NCBI RefSeq assembly: GCF_902809845.1
Contig: NZ_CADDWI010000008.1
Coordinates: forward strand, 992,001 to 1,056,000
DNA length: 64,000 nt
Direction: 5' to 3'
Source: Chelativorans sp. Marseille-P2723
GTDB lineage: Bacteria; Pseudomonadota; Alphaproteobacteria; Rhizobiales; Rhizobiaceae
Both the position numbers and the translations under genes were made by a program. Shown here piece after piece: positions 57,846 through 64,000 of the stretch. Position 1 is the stretch's first letter; every line of letters starts with the position of its first letter. The notes under the pieces were generated by a model, which worked only from the letters and a program-made list of their open reading frames with translations, was not told where the DNA came from and did no database searches.

Positions 57846-59146
57846 GCTGGCTTCTTGGCAATCGCGGCGGCGCGCAAGGGTCTGGTATCGTGACCGTGCT
57901 CGACGTTGGATCGAGCAAGATCTGCTGCATCATCGCGCGGCTCCTGCCGGCGGAGAGCGGGCGCGCACTAGCGTACAGAACCCATCGCATCAGGGTGATC
58001 GGCATCGGTCACCAGAAGTCGCGGGGGGTGAAATCGGGCGTGATCGTGAACCTCGATCATGCGGAACATGCGATCCGTCTTGCGGTCGACGCCGCTGAGC
58101 GCATGGCCGGTTTGACCGTTGAATCCTTGATCGTGAATGTCTCCGCCGGCCGTCTGAAGAGTGATACGGCTTCGGCCGTTATCAAGCTGGGCGGCTACGA
58201 GGTCTCGAAAGCCGACGTCTCCCGCGTGCTTCTTGCCGGTGCGCGCCAGGCGATGCAGGCGGACCGCGAGGTGGTGCATTCCCTTCCTGTTGCTTTTTCG
58301 CTGGATCAGGAGCGCGGCATCCGCGACCCGCGCGGCATGATGGGCGACACGCTTGGTGTCGACATGCATGTGCTGACAGCAGACGCCGTGCCGCTGCGCA
58401 ATCTGGAACTCTGCATCAACCGCTCGCACCTCTCGGTAGAGCGCATGGTGGCGACTCCTTATGCGAGCGGGCTTGCTGCGCTGGTCGATGATGAAACGGA
58501 GATGGGTGCAGCCTGCATTGATATTGGCGGCGGCACAACAACCATGTCGGTTTTCGTCGACGGCAAGTTCGTGCATGCCGATGCGCTGCCGATTGGCGGA
58601 AACCATGTCACCATGGATCTGGCTCGCGGATTGTCGACCAGGCTAGAGGATGCCGAGCGGCTGAAGGTGATGCATGCTTCCGCCCTTCCGGTAAGCGCGG
58701 ACGATCGCGATATGGTTGCCATCCAGCCTATGGGTGATGAGGGCGAAGACCCCCTGCAGGTGCCGCGGGCGGTGATGGCGCGGATCGTGCGTGCGCGCAT
58801 CGAAGAAATCCTGGAGCTGGTCCGCGACCGGCTCAATCGTTCGGGATATGGCAGCCTTGTAGGCCGCCGTGTGGTGCTCACTGGCGGCGCGAGTCAGCTC
58901 GCCGGACTGCCGGAGGCCGCGCGTCGGCTTATGGGGCGCAATGTGCGACTGGGCCGGCCGCTTGGGGTGGCCGGCCTGCCGGAGGCGGCCAAAGGCCCCG
59001 CCTTCGCAGCTCCAATCGGACTGCTCATCTATCCGCAGGTCGCGGAGTTCGAGAGCGGCAAGATAAGGGGCGGACTCTTCACGCGCTCCACTGGAACCGG
59101 AGGAAGGTTTCAGCGTGTCGGACAGTGGCTGCGAGATAACTTTTGA
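57842..59146 (+). CDS. ftsA: Cell division protein FtsA
   Basis: A 434-residue actin-like ATPase that tethers FtsZ. It has VTVLDVGSSKICCIIARL (phosphate 1), IDIGGGTTTMSVFVDG (phosphate 2), and LTGGASQLAGLPE. The C-terminus ends VGQWLRDNF, an amphipathic membrane-binding helix. It overlaps ftsQ by four bases. Confidence 0.95.
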   Translation: MSWLLGNRGGAQGSGIVTVLDVGSSKICCIIARLLPAESGRALAYRTHRIRVIGIGHQKSRGVKSGVIVNLDHAEHAIRLAVDAAERMAGLTVESLIVNVSAGRLKSDTASAVIKLGGYEVSKADVSRVLLAGARQAMQADREVVHSLPVAFSLDQERGIRDPRGMMGDTLGVDMHVLTADAVPLRNLELCINRSHLSVERMVATPYASGLAALVDDETEMGAACIDIGGGTTTMSVFVDGKFVHADALPIGGNHVTMDLARGLSTRLEDAERLKVMHASALPVSADDRDMVAIQPMGDEGEDPLQVPRAVMARIVRARIEEILELVRDRLNRSGYGSLVGRRVVLTGGASQLAGLPEAARRLMGRNVRLGRPLGVAGLPEAAKGPAFAAPIGLLIYPQVAEFESGKIRGGLFTRSTGTGGRFQRVGQWLRDNF

Positions 59147-59212
59147 CCGGGGAAGGCCCCATCGGATGCCGCAATGGCGATAGCGGCGGGAAAGGCGGAA
59201 AGGACGAGGACC

Positions 59213-60889
59213 ATGACCATCAACTTGCAGAAGCCGGACATTACCGAGCTGAAGCCGAGGATTACAGTCTTCGGCGTCGGCGGCGGCGGTGGTAACGCCG
59301 TCAACAACATGATCACCGCAGGCCTGCGTGGGGTGGAGTTCGTGGTGGCGAACACTGACGCCCAGGCGCTGACAACGTCCAAAGCCGAACGGATCATCCA
59401 GCTTGGCGCGAATGTGACCGAGGGCCTGGGCGCTGGGTCGCAGCCGGAGGTCGGTCAGGCCGCTGCGGAAGAATGCATCGACGAGATCCTGGATCACCTT
59501 TCGAGCACGCATATGTGCTTCGTTACCGCCGGGATGGGCGGCGGGACAGGTACTGGCGCTGCTCCCGTCGTGGCGCGCGCCGCGCGAGAAAAGGGTATCC
59601 TTACGGTTGGTGTGGTCACCAAGCCTTTCCATTTCGAAGGGCAGCGCCGTATGAGGACGGCCGACGCCGGCATCGAGGAATTGCAAAAGTGCGTTGACAC
59701 GCTCATCGTCATTCCCAATCAGAACCTGTTTCGCATCGCCAACGACAAGACCACCTTCGCCGACGCTTTCGCGATGGCAGACCAGGTGCTCTATTCGGGT
59801 GTGGCCTGCATCACCGATCTCATGGTCAAGGAGGGGCTTATCAATCTCGACTTCGCCGATGTGCGTTCGGTGATGCGAGAGATGGGCAAGGCTATGATGG
59901 GCACGGGCGAGGCTTCGGGCGAGGGCCGTGCAATGGCTGCTGCAGAGGCGGCAATCGCCAATCCGCTATTGGACGAAACCTCCATGAAGGGCGCCAAGGG
60001 CCTCTTGATCTCCATCACGGGCGGCCGCGATCTTACCTTGTTCGAGGTGGACGAGGCAGCAACGCGCATCCGCGAGGAAGTGGACCCGGAAGCCAACATC
60101 ATTCTCGGAGCCACATTCGACGAGGAGCTCGAAGGGGTTATCCGCGTGTCCGTCGTCGCTACGGGCATCGATAAGTCGTCACATGAGATTTCCGCTGCGC
60201 CGGTCGTTCGTCCGCAGGCAACCAGGCCAGGCGGCCAGCCGCAGCAGCCGCAGCAAAGGCCAGCCGCAGGGTTTGAAACGCGAGCGCCGGCTGCGCCTCA
60301 GCCTGTGGCCTCGCGTCAGAGCGAACCCGCCGAGGCTCCACGCGCTGCAGTAATGAACGATCCGGTGGCCGACGCGATCCGCGCGGCTGAGCATGGTGCA
60401 GGACAGGCCGGCGGCTTCCAGCCTCAGAGCCGGCTGTTCAAGGCGGAGCATCAGCCGCCGCGCCCGGTCCAGCCCCAGCAGCAGCCCATGCAGCACCTGG
60501 CCGTAGCTGCTCAGGCGCCGATGCATCATCAGGAGGCTCCCGCCCCGGCCCCCCGCATGCCCAGGGTAGAGGACTTTCCGCCGGTCGTGCAGGCTGAAAT
60601 CCAGGCAAGCACCCGTCATCCTTCCGAGGATCAGGAGGAACGTGGACCGATGGGACTCCTGAAGCGGCTGACCAATGGTCTTGCCCGCCGCGAGGAAGAG
60701 GCACCCGCGTCACAGCCGCCTGCACCCCGCCTGCGTGAAGTCGATCCGCGCCGCGCCGTGAGCGACAGTCAGCTTTACGCGCCGCCCCGCGGTCAACTCG
60801 ACGAGCATGGCCGGGTTGTTCAGCAGCCTCGCCACCAGGAAGAGGACCAGCTTGAGATTCCCGCTTTTCTTAGAAGGCAGGCAAACTGA
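59213..60889 (+). CDS. ftsZ: Cell division protein FtsZ (long rhizobial type)
   Basis: A 558-residue tubulin-like GTPase. The GTPase core (about 1-320) has [18 protein letters not shown] and the tubulin signature [13 protein letters not shown] linker of about 200 residues, rich in Gln, Pro and Ala, follows; this long linker is typical of rhizobial FtsZ1. The C-terminal peptide [12 protein letters not shown] binds FtsA. The ATG at 59213 follows GAGGA; in-frame codons before it lack similarity to the family. Confidence 0.96.
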   Translation: MTINLQKPDITELKPRITVFGVGGGGGNAVNNMITAGLRGVEFVVANTDAQALTTSKAERIIQLGANVTEGLGAGSQPEVGQAAAEECIDEILDHLSSTHMCFVTAGMGGGTGTGAAPVVARAAREKGILTVGVVTKPFHFEGQRRMRTADAGIEELQKCVDTLIVIPNQNLFRIANDKTTFADAFAMADQVLYSGVACITDLMVKEGLINLDFADVRSVMREMGKAMMGTGEASGEGRAMAAAEAAIANPLLDETSMKGAKGLLISITGGRDLTLFEVDEAATRIREEVDPEANIILGATFDEELEGVIRVSVVATGIDKSSHEISAAPVVRPQATRPGGQPQQPQQRPAAGFETRAPAAPQPVASRQSEPAEAPRAAVMNDPVADAIRAAEHGAGQAGGFQPQSRLFKAEHQPPRPVQPQQQPMQHLAVAAQAPMHHQEAPAPAPRMPRVEDFPPVVQAEIQASTRHPSEDQEERGPMGLLKRLTNGLARREEEAPASQPPAPRLREVDPRRAVSDSQLYAPPRGQLDEHGRVVQQPRHQEEDQLEIPAFLRRQAN

Positions 60890-60935
60890 AGTCACCGGCT
60901 TCCGTGCTTGGTAACGTAACATTGCGTATTGTAAC

Positions 60936-60963
60936 AGGCGAGTGCTGCTGCGCTCGCCTTTTG
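60936..60963 (+). terminator. Rho-independent terminator after ftsZ
   Basis: AGGCGAG pairs with CTCGCCT, with more pairs inside, followed by TTTTGCTT. It separates ftsZ from lpxC. Confidence 0.75.
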
Positions 60964-61144
60964 CTTAGAAAAGACTATTTAAAACAGATGGTTATTTTCA
61001 AAACGGCAGGAACATGCCCGTGACAGCGGGAAAAAAAGCGTGATTTGGCGCGATGACACCTGATCATTATGTTGCGGCGGCTAGATGGGGGGCAAGCCAG
61101 TTTGGGGATAATCCCAGCTTTTCGTTGCGCAGAGCCGTCCGTAC

Positions 61145-62131
61145 ATGAAAAAAGATCTTCAAATGCTGCGGGCGAGCCGGTCGGGGGTGGATTTGCTCGA
61201 ATATCAGACGACGTTGAAGTCGCGGCTGACGCTGTCGGGTGTTGGCGTGCATACCGGGACAGCGGTTTCGATACATTTTTCGCCCGCCGATTCCGACACC
61301 GGGATTGTGTTCCGGCGCGTAGACAAAGGGGCGTCCGGTCAACTTATTCGCGCGCTCGCCGCAGAGGTGGGCGCCACCGACCTATGCACCGGGCTTGGCA
61401 ATCCGGAAGGCGATCACGTTGCTACGGTGGAGCATCTGATGGCGGCGCTCTCGGCCATGGGCGTGGATAATGTCGCTATCGAGATAGATGGCCCGGAAGT
61501 GCCTATCATGGATGGCAGCGCTGCGGTTTTTGTTGAAGCTTTCCGGCGCACCGGCATAGTGCAGCTTTCAGAGAAGCGGCGTTACATCCGTGTCGTCAAG
61601 CCCGTGCGCATTGACATCGGCAAGTCGTGGGCGGAGTTCCTCCCCTATGATGGAACGCGTTTCGAGATCGATATCGATTTTGACAGTCCGGCTATCGGAC
61701 GCCAGTTCTTCGCTGTCGATCTCAGTCCTGAAATCTTCGCCCGGGAGGTTGCTCACGCTCGCACCTTTGGTTTCATTAAGGATGTGGAACGCCTCTGGGC
61801 CGCCGGTTACGCCCTTGGCTCCTCGCTGGAAAATTCCGTTGTGATCGGCGAGGATCATAACGTCATCAACATGGACGGGCTGCGCTATCCGGATGAGTTC
61901 GTGCGCCATAAGATGCTTGATGCGGTCGGCGATCTTGCCCTTGCAGGCGCGCGCTTCATAGGTTGCTTCAGCTCCTATCGCGGTGGACATCGCGTCAACG
62001 CCGCGGCGCTGCGTCACCTTCTGACGGACCATTCAGCCTTCGAGATAGTAGAGGCTACGCGCCGCGAGCGCGGTCGCAGGCCGGAAATGATCGCTGTCAA
62101 CGCTCCGGTCTATGCGCCCTGGATGATCTAA
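61145..62131 (+). CDS. lpxC: UDP-3-O-acyl-N-acetylglucosamine deacetylase
   Basis: A 328-residue zinc enzyme for the committed step of lipid A synthesis. It has [17 protein letters not shown], the zinc His in [41 protein letters not shown] with further ligands, and [13 protein letters not shown]. Length is normal. It follows ftsZ in the usual alphaproteobacterial order, with its own promoter expected in the 181 bases after the terminator. Confidence 0.95.
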   Translation: MKKDLQMLRASRSGVDLLEYQTTLKSRLTLSGVGVHTGTAVSIHFSPADSDTGIVFRRVDKGASGQLIRALAAEVGATDLCTGLGNPEGDHVATVEHLMAALSAMGVDNVAIEIDGPEVPIMDGSAAVFVEAFRRTGIVQLSEKRRYIRVVKPVRIDIGKSWAEFLPYDGTRFEIDIDFDSPAIGRQFFAVDLSPEIFAREVAHARTFGFIKDVERLWAAGYALGSSLENSVVIGEDHNVINMDGLRYPDEFVRHKMLDAVGDLALAGARFIGCFSSYRGGHRVNAAALRHLLTDHSAFEIVEATRRERGRRPEMIAVNAPVYAPWMI

Positions 62132-62306
62132 GCGGCGCAGGCGGTTTCCGGTCCGGCCGGTGGTCGCGATGCGGCAGTCTGGCCGGAAATGCTGGTTATT
62201 TTGCCACAAATTTGTGCCAAAGCTATCGATAGCGTTGCCGCGAGTCGGCTTTGCGCATAAGACAGCGTCCACGCATGTCCCGTCACGCCGGAGGTACGGA
62301 CCGCGA

Positions 62307-63185
62307 ATGTTCTCGATCAAGACCGCCAGCCCTTCTCGTTGCCGATGGCCTTCTGCTTTTGCACTGGCTGCATTGATGGCGCCGCTTCTTCTGGCCGGAT
62401 GCAATGCGGAGAAGGATCTCGATCTATCGGCCTATGCCGCTGAACCGGCGGAGCCTGCAGACCAGCTCTACAATCAGGGCCTTGCGAACCTCAATGCCGG
62501 GCGGATGAACGAAGCCGTTGCCAAGTTTGAGGCGGTTGACCAGCAGCATCCTTACTCTGAGTTCGCTCGCAAGGCGCTGATCATGGCCACCTTCGCCAAT
62601 TATCGCCAGGGCAACTACACCGATGCTATCAGCAGTGGCAGGCGCTATGTCTCGCTCTATCCGACGAGCGACGATGCGGCCTACGCGCAGTATCTCGTTG
62701 GGCTCAGCCATTTCCGCCAGATCCGCGACGTGACGCAGGATCAGCGGGAAGCGCGGCAAACCATCGAGGCAATGCAGCAGGTTGTCGATCGCTGGCCTGA
62801 CTCTGAGTATGTTCCCGACGCGCAGGAGAAGATCCGTTTCGCTCGCGACCAGCTTGCAGGCAAGGAAATGCAGGTTGGCCGCTACTATCTGGAGCGGCGG
62901 GAATATATTGCCGCGATCCGGCGCTTCCGCGGCGTAGTGGAGCACTATGGCAATACGCGCCATGTGGAAGAGGCATTGGCCCGCCTTGTCGAGGCTTATT
63001 ATGCCATGGGCGTTGCTTCGGAAGCGCAGACAGCCGCCGCGGTCCTGGGGCATAACTATCCGGATAGCGACTGGTACAAGGATTCTTACCGGCTCCTGCA
63101 GTCCGGCGGCCTGGAGCCGCGGGAGAATACCGGTTCCTGGATATCGCGAGCAGGCGCCCTGATCACGGGGGCCAGAAGCAGCTAG
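62307..63185 (+). CDS. bamD: Outer-membrane protein assembly factor BamD
   Basis: A 292-residue TPR lipoprotein of the Bam complex. The signal ends in lipobox LLAGC (Cys about 32). The TPR part has [57 protein letters not shown], and [30 protein letters not shown], as in BamD/YfiO. GGAGG at 62290 supports the ATG at 62307. lpxC-bamD-recN is a conserved order in this group. Confidence 0.93.
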   Translation: MFSIKTASPSRCRWPSAFALAALMAPLLLAGCNAEKDLDLSAYAAEPAEPADQLYNQGLANLNAGRMNEAVAKFEAVDQQHPYSEFARKALIMATFANYRQGNYTDAISSGRRYVSLYPTSDDAAYAQYLVGLSHFRQIRDVTQDQREARQTIEAMQQVVDRWPDSEYVPDAQEKIRFARDQLAGKEMQVGRYYLERREYIAAIRRFRGVVEHYGNTRHVEEALARLVEAYYAMGVASEAQTAAAVLGHNYPDSDWYKDSYRLLQSGGLEPRENTGSWISRAGALITGARSS

Positions 63186-63290
63186 AGTATCGGACCGACT
63201 GTGAAAACCGGTTTTGGGGGCAAACCGATGCTCAAACTAGAAGTTCGATTCCTTTCTGCGCGTCCTGCGGGACGCATGGCGCTCTAAGCT
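63186..63290. repeat. Two-palindrome intergenic element, RIME-like
   Basis: Between bamD and recN lie two perfect palindromes: AAAACCGGTTTT (63204-63215) and GCGTCC-TGCG-GGACGC (63260-63275), the latter followed by GCGCTCTAA. The composition and two-palindrome layout resemble the mobile RIME-type intergenic elements of rhizobia, but I cannot compare copies from one window. Confidence 0.45.
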
Positions 63291-63293
63291 GCC

Positions 63294-64000
63294 ATGCTAT
63301 CGCATCTGTCGATCCGAGATATCGTTCTGATCGAACGGCTCGACATCGATTTCTCCAGAGGTTTATCGGTGCTCACCGGCGAAACCGGGGCCGGGAAGTC
63401 GATCCTGCTTGATTCCTTATCGCTCGCTCTCGGCGCCAGGGGCGATGCCTCACTGGTACGAAACGGCGCTACGCAAGGACAGATTACCGCCGTTTTCGAT
63501 GTTCCGGCAGCTCATCCCGCGCGCGCTATTCTGCGGGAGAATGGTATCGATGACGAGGGAGACATCATCCTGCGCCGGACCCAGGCCATTGATGGGCGCA
63601 CCCGCGTATTCATCAACGACCAGCCTGCAAGCGTCGCGCTGATGCGGCAGGTTGGTCGCATCCTTGTAGAAATTCATGGTCAGCATGACGAGCGCGCACT
63701 GGTCGATACGGCCATGCATCGCGGATTGCTTGATGCCTTCGGAAATCTGGACGAGCAGGTAGCGTTGGTGCGTGAAGCTTGGCGCGAGTGGCGTCATGCC
63801 GATCAGGAGCTTGCGCGTCATCGGGCCCGGGTGGAGGCAGCGGCCCGCGAGGCCGATTACCTTCGCGCGGCTGTAGAGGAACTTACAGAACTCGACCCGC
63901 AGCCGGATGAGGAGACTGCATTGGCCGAAGAGCGGGCAGATATGATGCGCGCGGAGAAGATGGCCGCCGAAATCGCTGACGCACAGGACATCCTGACCGG
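63294..64000 (+). CDS. recN: DNA repair protein RecN, partial
   Basis: The first 235 codons of an SMC-like ATPase that runs past the window end. It starts MLSHLSIRDIVLIERLDIDF and has the Walker A loop LTGETGAGKSILLDSLSLALG, then LRRTQAIDGRTRVFINDQPAS and LVEIHGQHDERALVD, followed by the beginning of the coiled-coil arm. RecN acts in double-strand break repair. The ATG at 63294 is 108 bases after bamD. Confidence 0.95.
   Translation, partial: MLSHLSIRDIVLIERLDIDFSRGLSVLTGETGAGKSILLDSLSLALGARGDASLVRNGATQGQITAVFDVPAAHPARAILRENGIDDEGDIILRRTQAIDGRTRVFINDQPASVALMRQVGRILVEIHGQHDERALVDTAMHRGLLDAFGNLDEQVALVREAWREWRHADQELARHRARVEAAAREADYLRAAVEELTELDPQPDEETALAEERADMMRAEKMAAEIADAQDILT

Overview
The window comes from the chromosome of an alphaproteobacterium of the order Hyphomicrobiales (Rhizobiales), most like the Phyllobacteriaceae (Mesorhizobium, Nitratireductor, Chelativorans and relatives). 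The grounds are high GC content, a BP26/Omp28-type SIMPL protein like that of Brucella, BA14K-like cysteine modules, an ArsR-methyltransferase gene coupled to metF, a long rhizobial FtsZ, and an alphaproteobacterial division and wall cluster running from mraZ to recN. It is mostly core chromosome. I see no phage, CRISPR array, intact insertion sequence or obvious genomic island.

Layout. 1-5,500: a CAT-anticodon tRNA cut by the window edge, then envelope and small housekeeping genes (BP26-like protein, a small secreted protein, an NTF2-like protein, a YcgN cysteine-cluster protein, a very acidic OmpA-family protein, and a small CPPG-repeat secreted protein). 5,497-11,610: a complete cobalamin uptake operon on the minus strand, btuB-btuF-btuC-btuD-tonB, behind an AdoCbl riboswitch. 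The btuD gene carries an in-frame 48-bp tandem duplication. 11,846-20,691: a peptide/opine-type ABC importer whose fused double ATPase is broken by a frameshift, next to an N-carbamoyl-amino-acid hydrolase and a beta-alanine:pyruvate-type aminotransferase, suggesting use of carbamoylated amino acids or pyrimidine/hydantoin breakdown products.

21,139-34,512: mixed metabolic and envelope genes. They include a bifunctional PBP1A-like enzyme with two C-terminal BA14K-like modules, a CaiB/BaiF CoA-transferase, an alpha/beta hydrolase, EttA, a single-domain response regulator, a FabH-like synthase, a DUF2293 protein, the ArsR-methyltransferase plus metF pair behind a palindromic operator, a GH25 lysozyme-like lipoprotein and a class C beta-lactamase-fold hydrolase. 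Downstream of metF on the opposite strand lies a 28-residue membrane ORF with its own promoter-like sequence, strong Shine-Dalgarno and shared terminator. 34,621-41,610: a fused 5-oxoprolinase, a small lipoprotein, a TerB-DnaJ co-chaperone coupled to an AmpD-like amidase, a lytic transglycosylase, and the RNase P RNA gene.

41,809-64,000: the dcw cluster: mraZ, rsmH, ftsL, ftsI, murE, murF, mraY, murD, ftsW, murG, murC, murB, ddl, ftsQ, ftsA, ftsZ, then lpxC, bamD and the start of recN. Most genes overlap by a few bases. Two control regions stand out: four CCCA units at an exact 10-bp period upstream of mraZ (candidate MraZ boxes), and four GANTC (CcrM) sites within 69 bp in the 331-bp gap before ddl-ftsQAZ.

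I found no large undescribed system. The best leads are the 28-residue transcription unit, the GANTC cluster, the MraZ-box array, and two apparently recent lesions (btuD duplication, ABC ATPase frameshift).
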